A DNA stretch of 64,000 nucleotides, taken from contig NC_067204.1 of the NCBI RefSeq assembly GCF_026262505.1, forward strand, positions 21,545,300 through 21,609,299, read 5' to 3'. Numbering within the stretch: position 1 is the stretch's first letter; each line of letters opens with the position of its first letter. The stretch is from Trichomonas vaginalis G3 (lineage: Eukaryota > Parabasalia > Trichomonadida > Trichomonadidae). The notes below the pieces were generated by a model. The model did not search any database. It had not been told where the DNA came from and saw only the letters and a program-made list of their open reading frames with translations. Shown piece by piece: positions 1 through 9,052 of this stretch. Made by a program: the position numbers and the translations under genes.

Positions 1-651
1 GCACAGTGGTTTTTAATGTCTCAAGTACCTTATTTGATCATGATTTTCTACGATAAAGAAATAAGACCCGGAGTTGACGAAAGCGACATCAAGAAAGGCT
101 GGAAACAGTTTAGATCCGTCTCACTTATTGCTGCCGTTCTTTATATTTCTTGCATATTCGTTTGGGGAGTCTTAGGTATGAAGTTCAGCTTTATGTCTCC
201 AGCTATCGACTACTTAGGTCATATTTCAGGTATTGTCGGTTTTATTATTGAAGTCCTTCAATTCTTACCACAGATCATCAAAACCTACAAAATGAGAAGC
301 AGTGGCTCTTTATCTCTTCTCATGCTTGAAATTCAAGCTCCAGTTAACCTTGGAAACGCCATTTTCATGTGCTTTGGTAACCACGAGAGTTGGACAACTT
401 ATGCAGCTTCAGTTGCCGATGGATTCTGGGAATTCGTATTACTTGGAATGTGCATCTACTTCAACAAGGTCGCCAACAAGAAGAAGGAGGAGTCTGCTTC
501 CTCAGATAAGGCCAAATACGAAATTGAGCTTCCAGATATGGAAGTTGATAACAGAGACATGGAGAAGAGAGTTGATGCTGAAAAGGCTGTTGCTACAGCT
601 TCTCCAGGAGGTGTTGATGTCGAAGGTAACCCAGATTATATACCAGATTAA
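1..651 (+). CDS. PQ-loop repeat membrane protein, 5' end outside window
   Basis: The frame is open from base 1 through the first ATG at 16, so the gene probably begins upstream and only its C-terminal part is seen. Visible are hydrophobic segments near residues 33-56 and 65-85, then a PQ-loop motif (LPQIIKTYK), followed by more hydrophobic segments and a charged Lys/Glu-rich tail likely to face the cytosol. PQ-loop proteins (the MtN3/SWEET and cystinosin-like superfamily) are small-solute transporters or receptors, often in lysosomal or plasma membranes. The substrate cannot be told from this piece. The family call rests on one clear PQ motif plus the spacing of membrane segments. Confidence 0.7.
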   Translation, partial: AQWFLMSQVPYLIMIFYDKEIRPGVDESDIKKGWKQFRSVSLIAAVLYISCIFVWGVLGMKFSFMSPAIDYLGHISGIVGFIIEVLQFLPQIIKTYKMRSSGSLSLLMLEIQAPVNLGNAIFMCFGNHESWTTYAASVADGFWEFVLLGMCIYFNKVANKKKEESASSDKAKYEIELPDMEVDNRDMEKRVDAEKAVATASPGGVDVEGNPDYIPD

Positions 652-885
652 TTTTGTTTTTCTTTTTTTAGTAAATCTATTTGTAATTCTATTTTTATTC
701 AGTCATATGTATTTATATCATGTAGATATTTCAATATTAAATGTTGTAAAGTGAATAATTTTTTTATATCTTTTGTTCTTGGACTTTTTATTCAGTAACA
801 ATTAAAACTATACACACTAAAACAATTTTTGAATGCTTTGCAATTGTTTAATATCATATCAAGTTTTTTATTCAATACAATTATA

Positions 886-1510
886 GGTTTATAAAGGGTT
901 CGAGTGTTATTGGCGTGAAGACGTAAAGTACTCAACATTGAATACTTTATGGCGTCACATGCCAAAAAATTCAATACCGCCGCGTCATAATTTACAAAGT
1001 AATTTACTTGTCAAATTTTTTATGAGAGAGAATCGGAGCCTGAGAGGCGCTAGACAAGAGACAACGCTTCTTATGAAAGACTAGAAGGGGGCCCTGACCT
1101 CGAGAAAGGACCCCCTTCCCGGTCTTTCTGGCGAACTTTGTTTCGCATTGCGAGTGTCTGCTGCGAATCTGGGGCGGAGCAGCAGACACTCGCAATTGTA
1201 GGTCGCGGCAAGTGCATTCTGGTACCACAGGTGTACTTGCCGCGACATTTGCGAAATGCAAAGATGATGCCGGAAGGAGCGGCAATACTGGCAAAAGCCA
1301 CTCCTTCCGGCACATGAAAGACCAGAAGGGGCACTAGCCAGTATTTTTCTCTGACGTACAAGAAAAAAATTTTTTTGACACTTAAATGTGACGCGGCCCT
1401 TCTCAATTTTTGCCAATATGACGCCAGGGGTACTCAAAATTGAGTAGTTTACACTCAAAATTGAATAGTTTACATGCCACGTCATTGTGACGCCAATTTT
1501 TCACTAGCCC
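886..1510. mobile_element. Hairpin-rich MITE-like element, possibly Mutator-related
   Basis: The 10-mer TACAATTATA lies at 876-885 and again at 1511-1520, which would be a 10-bp target duplication. The two ends share an imperfect inverted repeat containing ATTGGCGT and GACGT. Inside are four strong hairpins: 1075-1128, 1149-1194 (16-bp stem of the GCGAGTGTCTGCTGC type), 1202-1246 and 1269-1311. The interior is much richer in G+C than its surroundings. Open frames on the minus strand here follow the palindromes and are not credible genes. A 9-11 bp duplication is typical of Mutator-like elements, which are known in trichomonads. No transposase is present. Confidence 0.6.
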
Positions 1511-1756
1511 TACAATTATATTTGTCTTTGAATAAATTATTGTATTAATTCTATCATATTGACACTATTATAAAAACTTTGATATTATATTAATATATTG
1601 GCACTATTATAAAAATTATGATAGAAATACATTAAATATGGGAATAAACAGCCAAACAAGGTAAATTTAAAGCTCTTAGTTGCATTATCAAGTTTTTTAT
1701 TCAATACATGTTTTATTCATGATATAGTATCTAATTATATTTGTTTTGGTTATTTC

Positions 1757-2356
1757 TTATTTGAAGTACTTTTCGAGAAGTTGTTTGTATTGTTCGACTT
1801 CTTGTTCAACATGTGGGTTCTTGTGAACATCGAAGAAGTACATTCCTTCGAGGACATCGAAACCGATGAACTTGAAAGCCTTCTCGACTGTAAGCCAGTG
1901 ATTCTTCTTTCCGAGATCTGCATAGAACTGTCCTTCTTCTGTGAATGCGATTTCTGGTGCATTCCATGTTGATGAGATCATAACATGCTTTCCTATCATT
2001 AATCCACCAGTTCCATACTTCTTTGATGGATCTTTGCGGGTGCGGCCATCGTTTTTGACTAGTGTTCCTTTTCCAGAGGAAAAGACTGTATCGATGTATT
2101 TCTTGACTTGCCATGGAAGACCCATCCACCATCCTGGGACTTGAAGAATAACAATGTTGCACTTGAGGAATTTATCGATCTCTTCTTGAATGTCGTATCC
2201 GTTCTCAACGACTGTAGTGATAACATTCCATCCGAATGATTCGAGCTGTTTCTTAGCAACATCTGTCAAGTAGTGGTTTAAGTTTCCTTTCGACATGTTG
2301 AACTCGCATCCGCCATCGATGATGAGTGCTGTACCTTTAGATGTCTGTGCTGACAT
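1757..2356 (-). CDS. mdaB: MdaB-like NAD(P)H quinone reductase, copy A
   Basis: This is a 199-residue flavodoxin-fold oxidoreductase, close to the usual MdaB length. Diagnostic stretches match bacterial MdaB: PGWWMGLPWQVKKYIDTVF near residues 75-93 and DGRTRKDPSKKYGTGGL near 103-119. MdaB binds FAD and reduces quinones with NAD(P)H by two-electron transfer, a soluble detoxifying activity. The start is set by the initiator-like TCATTTTTATCA directly before the ATG. It is one of four copies in the window and identical in protein sequence to copy B. The family is mainly bacterial, so an old lateral transfer into trichomonads is likely; that is inference. Confidence 0.93.
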   Translation of the reverse strand: MSAQTSKGTALIIDGGCEFNMSKGNLNHYLTDVAKKQLESFGWNVITTVVENGYDIQEEIDKFLKCNIVILQVPGWWMGLPWQVKKYIDTVFSSGKGTLVKNDGRTRKDPSKKYGTGGLMIGKHVMISSTWNAPEIAFTEEGQFYADLGKKNHWLTVEKAFKFIGFDVLEGMYFFDVHKNPHVEQEVEQYKQLLEKYFK

Positions 2357-2480
2357 TGATAAAAATGATATGGAGTACTAGCCAACTTATTATTCTCAGA
2401 ATATTCGAACTTGAACAATTGTAAACATTTCAATTTTTTATTAGAAAAAATCATCTCAATTTTCTGATGTTTACAATTGT
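2357..2480 (-). promoter_or_regulatory. mdaB copy A promoter with long-range 13-bp inverted repeat
   Basis: Read on the minus strand, TCATTTTTATCA abuts the start codon and fits the trichomonad initiator (TCA then pyrimidine-rich, ending TCA). Farther upstream CAATTGTAAACAT (2416-2428) is repeated inverted at 2467-2479 with a 38-bp AT-rich loop. The same arrangement precedes copies B and D, so it travels with the gene and may be an operator or a paired binding site. Confidence 0.55.
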
Positions 2481-2507
2481 CCAGCCGAAAATTTCTCATA
2501 AGAGTTG

Positions 2508-3999
2508 ACTTTGAAACAAGTCTGCTATTTTCTAAACTATTTTGTCGCATTTGTCATGCGATTGATTCATCAAATACTATATGTCCCATGATTTTTCATA
2601 TGCTTGATTAATTTTTTCCAATAATATCCAATTATTACTAATCATACCCAGATTTTCCTTACTTTTACCACTCCCATGTAATTTCTGGGGAAAACGATAA
2701 TTCATTTTTTTTATGGATGAATAGATCGTTTTCCTTGAAAGGACCTCATATCTCTGGCTAAAAAGAGTGTCAGATCCTAAATAGATTATTGATCTAGTGT
2801 ACAAATCCAATAAAAAGCCTATTTTTTTGGCTTTTTTGGTGCTCATTTTTTCGAAGATCTACATGAATATGGGGAAACCATCGGATTTTTTTGGTTAACC
2901 CACATCTTCATGTAGTCTGGACTATCTTTCCTCGAAGGACCTCTTTACGGGTGTAAAAACTCATAAAGTTCTCAAAAGATTCATTCTCGATCTCCATGCT
3001 GAAAGAATTTACAATAAAAAAGAGATCTACGCATCAAACTACAGCCATAAATGAACTGAACCCCTAAAGCTCAGCTCTTAGTTTATCAAAAACGTCGAAA
3101 TCCTTCTCATTGCAATCAAATTTTCTCAATAACTCATAAGAAAAATCGAATTTTGATTAAGCCGATGTTATAGGTATCACAAATACTACAAACTTGAGCA
3201 ATATCGAAATTGCCAGCAAAAGTTTGAAATTGCATTGCTCATATTTGTTTTGTAAACTAAAAATCTGCTTATATTATTCATTAATTTTTTATATATTATT
3301 CATATACTTTAATAAAAACAATACTATTTCACCTTAAAAATGAATTTCATAAGTCAATATTATTTTTTGAAAATGTATCAATTTTCGATTAAAACAACAT
3401 GAGAATAAAATTTACGCAAAATTATTTTAAAAAATGGTTTTAAAAATTTACAATTGATTAAGAATAAGATTGGAAGAAGTTTTGAAGTTTAATTTTAAGA
3501 AAAAAAATTCGGATATTATTCATGGATCTAAGTAATCTGATATTTGAGTATCGGCACTATGCATAAAACATATATTTATAGTTTTTTTGGAGTTTTATGA
3601 TTTTAAATATATTCAATTTTGGCAATCCAATAGATTTTTAAAAAATAGGTAAATAAAAATAGATTACATATGCAGCAGATTTAGAACATGAAACAAATCT
3701 TATAGTGACCCAAAAAAAAATTCATGATCCAAAAAAGAAAAAATTGGGTAAATGAGAATCAAACCTTGGCATAATGAATCATTATGTCGGATGTTTCCAC
3801 TACACCGGCAGTTCGAAAAATACCCTTGGTGGTTCTATTTAATAGCTACTCCCAACGATAGGCGGTGTCCCCAGCTTTAGAGAGGTGGTAAAAGTAAGGC
3901 AAATCTGGGTAATTTAATTATGGTAATCAAAAATTGGTAAATCGCGTGATATCTCGTTCACATCATAAATTGAATTTATATTTATTAAAATTATTGATA
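2508..3999. other. AT-rich spacer between mdaB arms, no gene seen
   Basis: I see no convincing gene. An 89-codon frame at 2577-2846 lacks recognisable features. A degraded tRNA-like stretch on the minus strand lies near 3764-3836. The rest is AT-rich sequence with many stops in all frames. Confidence 0.6.
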
Positions 4000-4901
4000 T
4001 TGTTGCATGCTAATTTCGGTCAACGATAGAAATTGAGTGAAAATTAATCGTCGAGGAAGTACGATTATGTAAAGTAAAAAAATGTTGTGGGATTTTTAAT
4101 ATTATATATTATTTTATAATAAAAATTTTTTGAGTCATTTTAAGAAGCACATATAATTTTTTGAATTTAAAAATTAAAGTAGTGTCAAACGAATTTATCA
4201 CTTAATTTAATACTCAGATTTCTTAAAATTAATGAAAAAAAGGTTTTCTGAGAACTTTTGAGAATGGTTTTCAAATTCCATTATTGAAAATATATAGGTA
4301 TTGTATGAAATTCAAACTCTATATTTATTAAAATTCTAAATTTTTAATAAAATAACTTTTCAGAGGAATATGATTTTGAATGGTTGATTAATAAGTATAA
4401 AAATGTCTACGATTTTAAGGAGGGAATTGTTCCTTATGAGGTATACATTATAACTATATACCTCATAAGGAACAATTCCCTCTTGATAGCTGGGAAACTT
4501 TCTCTGAATAACTTATCATTTGGAGAAAGTTCCCCAGCTATCTATTAGGAACTAAAGGCTATGAGGCACTAATATATAATCAGTGCCTCATAGCCTTTAG
4601 TTTCCTATTAAAAACGAGAAAACTTGTTCGAAATGATAAACAATTTCGAACAAGTTTTCTCATTTTAAGGAGGGAATTGTTCCTTATGAGGTATACATCA
4701 TAACTATATATTTTTTAATTAAAGTTCTCAAAAGTATTATCAAAAGTGATTTTTTAAAAATATCTCCAATTAATTAACTAATTAAAAGTATTATATTTTT
4801 AAAATTAAAGAGTTTTTCAATTTTTTTTGAAGGAATTGAGATACTTCCCACGACAATAAAATTGAGAGGTTTACATTATGACTGATCTTAGCATGCAACA
4901 A
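4000..4901. mobile_element. Hairpin-array element I
   Basis: The ends are inverted copies of TTGTTGCATGCTAA (left at about 4000, right ending at about 4901). Subterminal sequences also match the ends of element II at 29566 and 55428. The interior holds consecutive hairpins: 4423-4484 (stem GGGAATTGTTCCTTATGAGG), 4484-4543 (stem GATAGCTGGGAAACTTTC), 4546-4608 (stem GGAACTAAAGGCTATGAGG) and 4613-4663 (stem GAGAAAACTTGTTCGAAAT), then half of the first one again. No open frame is present, so it must be moved by a protein encoded elsewhere. I cannot fix its target duplication. Confidence 0.75.
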
Positions 4902-5231
4902 TATTATAGATCATAATGAAATTTCATTGGATTTAACTATCTATTTGTTATGAATAGAATATATTACATAGAATATTTATATCAAATTTTCGGGATTTTT
5001 GGGAAAATATCAAATATTCAGATAATTGAATAAATGATGCAAGCACAAAACACTTGCATGTATTTTAATTTATTTTGAATGTACTCTTATGAGAAATTTT
5101 CGGTTGGACAATTGTAAACATCAGAAAATTGAGATGATTTTTTCTAATAAAAAATTGAAATGTTTACAATTGTTCAAGTTCGAATATTCTGAGAATAATA
5201 AGTTGGCTAGTACTCCATATCATTTTTATCA

Positions 5232-5831
5232 ATGTCAGCACAGACATCTAAAGGTACAGCACTCATCATCGATGGCGGATGCGAGTTCAACATGTCGAAA
5301 GGAAACTTAAACCACTACTTGACAGATGTTGCTAAGAAACAGCTCGAATCATTCGGATGGAATGTTATCACTACAGTCGTTGAGAACGGATACGACATTC
5401 AAGAAGAGATCGATAAATTCCTCAAGTGCAACATTGTTATTCTTCAAGTCCCAGGATGGTGGATGGGTCTTCCATGGCAAGTCAAGAAATACATCGATAC
5501 AGTCTTTTCCTCTGGAAAAGGAACACTAGTCAAAAACGATGGCCGCACCCGCAAAGATCCATCAAAGAAGTATGGAACTGGTGGATTAATGATAGGAAAG
5601 CATGTTATGATCTCATCAACATGGAATGCACCAGAAATCGCATTCACAGAAGAAGGACAGTTCTATGCAGATCTCGGAAAGAAGAATCACTGGCTTACAG
5701 TCGAGAAGGCTTTCAAGTTCATCGGTTTCGATGTCCTCGAAGGAATGTACTTCTTCGATGTTCACAAGAACCCACATGTTGAACAAGAAGTCGAACAATA
5801 CAAACAACTTCTCGAAAAGTACTTCAAATAA
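5232..5831 (+). CDS. mdaB: MdaB-like NAD(P)H quinone reductase, copy B
   Basis: The 199-residue protein is identical to that of copy A and lies on the opposite arm of the inverted duplication. It has the same MdaB signatures (PGWWMG and DGRTRKDPSKKYG), the same initiator TCATTTTTATCA directly before the ATG and the same upstream paired CAATTGTAAACAT. Its downstream flank matches that of copy D for about 60 bp beyond the arm (to about 5940), which suggests that the two palindromes are themselves copies of one locus. The role is two-electron quinone reduction in the cytosol, known from the family. Confidence 0.93.
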   Translation: MSAQTSKGTALIIDGGCEFNMSKGNLNHYLTDVAKKQLESFGWNVITTVVENGYDIQEEIDKFLKCNIVILQVPGWWMGLPWQVKKYIDTVFSSGKGTLVKNDGRTRKDPSKKYGTGGLMIGKHVMISSTWNAPEIAFTEEGQFYADLGKKNHWLTVEKAFKFIGFDVLEGMYFFDVHKNPHVEQEVEQYKQLLEKYFK

Positions 5832-5880
5832 GAAATAACCAAAACAAATATAATTAGATACTATATCATGAATAAAACAT

Positions 5881-7285
5881 TGATATTATATTATTTTAAA
5901 CATACTTTTATGAATGATGGTTTGTTCAAAGAAACTACTTCTTCGAGCTTTGGAATATAACCATAACATTTCCAGCTTATATGATTATGGTTCATTATGT
6001 AATATACAGTTTCTTAGTTAAATAAGAGATTTGAATGCTTACATTTGACGATTTGAATTAAAATAATGTAATAAAAATGGATCACTATTTCAGGTATAAT
6101 ATGTAAAATTCTAGAAGCAGTTTTTAAGACAAACATAAAAACTAATAAAAACTTTACTCTTACTCTTTTCATTCAAGTATTTTCCTAATATAGACCGTGT
6201 TCTATCAATGCGTAATACTATTCTTTTTAGAACAAATGGAAATGAGGATGATATTTGTGATTTAAAATAATTTTTAAAGGTAACTAAACTCCTTTCGCCG
6301 ATCCGATTTGCCCCATATTTAAAATATAGCTTGCATATGTAGAAGAAAAGCTAATTTTGAAGTACGCCCGAAATCCACCAACAGGATTTCGAGCTACTAA
6401 AAAGGTACTTTTAAATGTGATTTTTTTTATAAAAAATTAAATTTATTTTAAGATCAGACTAAAAACTAATTTTATGGAAAATCTATATCGACAAATTTAT
6501 TACTTATTGGGTATAAGATTTTTTGATTATGGCGATTATGTCTGATATGCTTCCAATAAGCCAAAACAGTGTTTTGGGAGTGATTAAATACAAAAAAATC
6601 TGGCGATGCTTTACGTGGCAAATGGTCGAATGGTTATTACCCCTTACTGTTGGGTACCGTGGACGCTAGTTCGAAACTGATGCACTATATTTTTTTACAA
6701 AATGCGTTTATTAGGACAGGGTAAAGAAAGGTTGCCAATATAATATATTTAAATAAATACAACTAATCTAGCATAAAAAACTATTGAATATTTGAATTCA
6801 ATAAAAATTTATATAAAATACATGTAAAGCATAAATTACTATATAAATCAAGCTGTATTTTGTTTTAAACACCGATTGTTTCATATAATATATATTCAAC
6901 TCAAGTTTCTAATTAAGGATTTCATATAAAATTTAGCATATGATCAGCAACAATTAAAATTAGTATTACAATTAATAAATTTAGTATAAAAACATATAGA
7001 TTTAGTATAGATTTTATAGCTGTAATAAAAGAACTATTATAAAAGAGTAATTTACTGAAATGCACCTTATATTTATAAACAAAACTTATAACGTGTTAGT
7101 TACATATAGAGTTGAAATTCATAGATAGCATAGAGAAGTTGGGATCTTGGCTTAATGGTCATAATATAACCAAATTAATTCAAAATTTGAAATTTTAATA
7201 TTACTGTAACTATAATATATGGATATGTTTTATGAGATCATAATAAATGACATGTTAATGTAAAATTTAGAATAAAAAATTATAT
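5881..7285. other. AT-rich intergenic region, no gene seen
   Basis: About 1.4 kb without a supportable gene lies between mdaB copy B and Polinton 1. A stretch near 6609-6690 resembles a tRNA at its A and B boxes but does not fold as a whole. Otherwise it is AT-rich sequence with stops in every frame. Confidence 0.6.
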
Positions 7286-7291
7286 TTTTTT

Positions 7292-7870
7292 AGTAGTAGA
7301 AGATGACGGGTTTTGTGACTTTTTTTGTAAACGTAAGAATTCATACAATATTGAACGATTTTGTATCATTTAAAATTAACATTATTTTTAAAATAATTTA
7401 TTTTTTTATTCTTACATAAATAACCCAACAAGTAAAACCGGATAAAATAGATTATCGAATTTTAGAGGATGGTGTTCCTGTTTATATTCAAAGATTTAAA
7501 GGGAAGCAATATTATAGAATTCTTAATCCTGAATACATAAAACATTTATTTAAAAAGGAAGACTGTGAATTATTAAACGTTAATGAATATGAAAATGCTA
7601 AATCAAAACTGAGATATAAATATATTGGAAGTGATGAAAGGTGTAAAGATAAAGATAAAGTTTATTCAGTTTCATATTATGAATGGAAAACCGATAAGAT
7701 TAGAAAACATTTAGGAGATTATGGGGAAAAATCTGAATTCTTTAAATCTAGTATATACGAGAGAGTAAAAGAAATTAGAAATAATTATTTTCATGAATAA
7801 AAAATAAACTTTAAAAATTCATGTCTTACATTTTTGAATAATTTATTTTTAATTCGTAAGAAAATGAGTG
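7292..7870 (+). repeat. Left terminal inverted repeat of Polinton 1
   Basis: About 579 bp matching 24489-25065 in inverted orientation with very few differences. It contains a coding-like stretch (7420-7800), the common start motif TTTTTAATTCGTAAGAAAATG and the first codons of the next gene, so the genes just inside each end share promoter and first residues. Confidence 0.95.
7420..7800 (+). pseudogene. Coding-like stretch inside the Polinton 1 inverted repeat
   Basis: A frame of about 120 codons stays open and has a protein-like composition, with many Tyr, Lys and Glu and phrases such as VYIQRFKGKQYYRIL. It therefore probably derives from a real gene of unknown function. It is repeated inverted in the right end (about 24559-24940). 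As read it seems not to be a working gene. I do not recognise the family. Confidence 0.45.
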
Positions 7871-8973
7871 TCAAAACTAACGACGTTAAAAAATTAGGAT
7901 TCACAAACAGGGAAATAAAGGATATATTAGAGGAGGCAGGTTATGAGGTTGATAAATATTATTTAAGAAATTGTCAAAAATTCGCGGAGTTTTTAAATGA
8001 GTTTGATTATGATGGAAAAATGAATAAAGATGATGTTATAAATTTCTTATATCCCGCATCTAAAAAGAAAGAAAAACCTAAAGAACCTGATGTTTTCCCT
8101 GAATATTATGAAGAACGGATTAAAGATGATGAATATGATGAAATTGAAAGACTGGAAAAAATAAGAGATGAAATAGATGAAAAAATTAAGGAATTAAGAG
8201 AAGTTGAAAAATATAATGAAAATGAAGTAGAGGGTTTAATGAATATCCCAGCTTCAGAATCAGAAGTTCAAAAATCACATGAGGAAAGATATAAAAATTA
8301 CTTTTTGGAATCTACTAAAAATTTATTAGATGGTGATATTGACGAAACACTTTCAGAAGAAGGAACTAAATTTATTCATAAACATAAGCTTCAGTTTATT
8401 GACGATGGAGATTATCCATGTATATTACTTTCACCTCCTCTTGATTCTGAAAAATTCAAAAAAGCACTGAAAAATGTAACATATGCAACAAATACGATTA
8501 AGAAAGAAGACCATGATATTTACACAAATTATTATTTAAATAAATGTACAGGTGTTGATAAAGTTTTTGATTTGTTAGATAAAATATCAAAAGAAACAAT
8601 TGGTACATATAAAATTTTATGCGATTGTGGTTTCATTATTGAAGATACCAATAATGTTTCATATGAAAGAACAGCACCGAAGGAAGACGAAGTTGAAAGG
8701 TCTATACCATTCGTTATTAAGAACATAAAAGATATGAAAACTTATAAACATTATATTTATTCATTTATTTCAGAAAAAATGGAAGCAACCCATAAAACAT
8801 CTTCTCATCATTTTATAGCTATTCATACATTCCTTTTCAAAGTTGTGAAATTAAATAAGACAGGAATTAGATTTAATGTATCAGGGTACGCATTCTTGAG
8901 TAAATTAAAATGTATTCGTCACGTCGCAGATGATAAAAATTTATGTGTTCTTAATTCATTTTATGGACTTTAG
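7864..8973 (+). CDS. Polinton protein of unknown function
   Basis: About 369 residues. The ATG at 7864 is preferred to an earlier one because the shared Polinton start motif (TTTTTAATTCGTAAGAAAATG) precedes it directly. The N-terminal part is Lys/Glu-rich with a predicted coiled coil near residues 90-120 (repeated Glu-Lys-Ile-Arg/Lys pattern). The C-terminal half is more globular, with an FIIED strand and the sequence HHFIAIHTFLFKV. Its position first in the element, just before the polymerase, suggests a replication role such as terminal protein, but no sequence feature proves that. Confidence 0.7.
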   Translation: MSVKTNDVKKLGFTNREIKDILEEAGYEVDKYYLRNCQKFAEFLNEFDYDGKMNKDDVINFLYPASKKKEKPKEPDVFPEYYEERIKDDEYDEIERLEKIRDEIDEKIKELREVEKYNENEVEGLMNIPASESEVQKSHEERYKNYFLESTKNLLDGDIDETLSEEGTKFIHKHKLQFIDDGDYPCILLSPPLDSEKFKKALKNVTYATNTIKKEDHDIYTNYYLNKCTGVDKVFDLLDKISKETIGTYKILCDCGFIIEDTNNVSYERTAPKEDEVERSIPFVIKNIKDMKTYKHYIYSFISEKMEATHKTSSHHFIAIHTFLFKVVKLNKTGIRFNVSGYAFLSKLKCIRHVADDKNLCVLNSFYGL

Positions 8974-9052
8974 CCCTGGACTCTCTGAGTCTCGGACTTT
9001 AAAAAAAATAAACTTTATTTTTATTTATTTTTTAATTTTTATTCTTACATAA

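Larger units (their letters stand above)
1709..5880. repeat. Large inverted duplication carrying mdaB copies A and B
   Basis: Bases 1709-2507 and 5082-5880 are nearly identical in inverted orientation (about 799 bp each). Each arm holds a whole mdaB gene, its promoter and about 45 bp of downstream sequence. The spacer of about 2.6 kb is not duplicated and contains hairpin element I (4000-4901). Near-identity of coding and non-coding parts points to recent duplication or continuing gene conversion between arms. Confidence 0.92.

Noticed and set aside
1004-1485. Three overlapping minus-strand frames of 103-134 codons
   Set aside because: They run across strong hairpins of a MITE-like element and have Cys/Arg/Ser-rich, non-protein-like sequence.
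3764-3836. tRNA-like sequence on the minus strand
   Set aside because: A GGTTTGATTCTC stretch and an anticodon-arm-like palindrome are present, but the acceptor stem does not pair.
6609-6690. tRNA-like sequence with A- and B-box resemblance
   Set aside because: The B box is poor and no cloverleaf with paired arms forms. Kept only as a remark.
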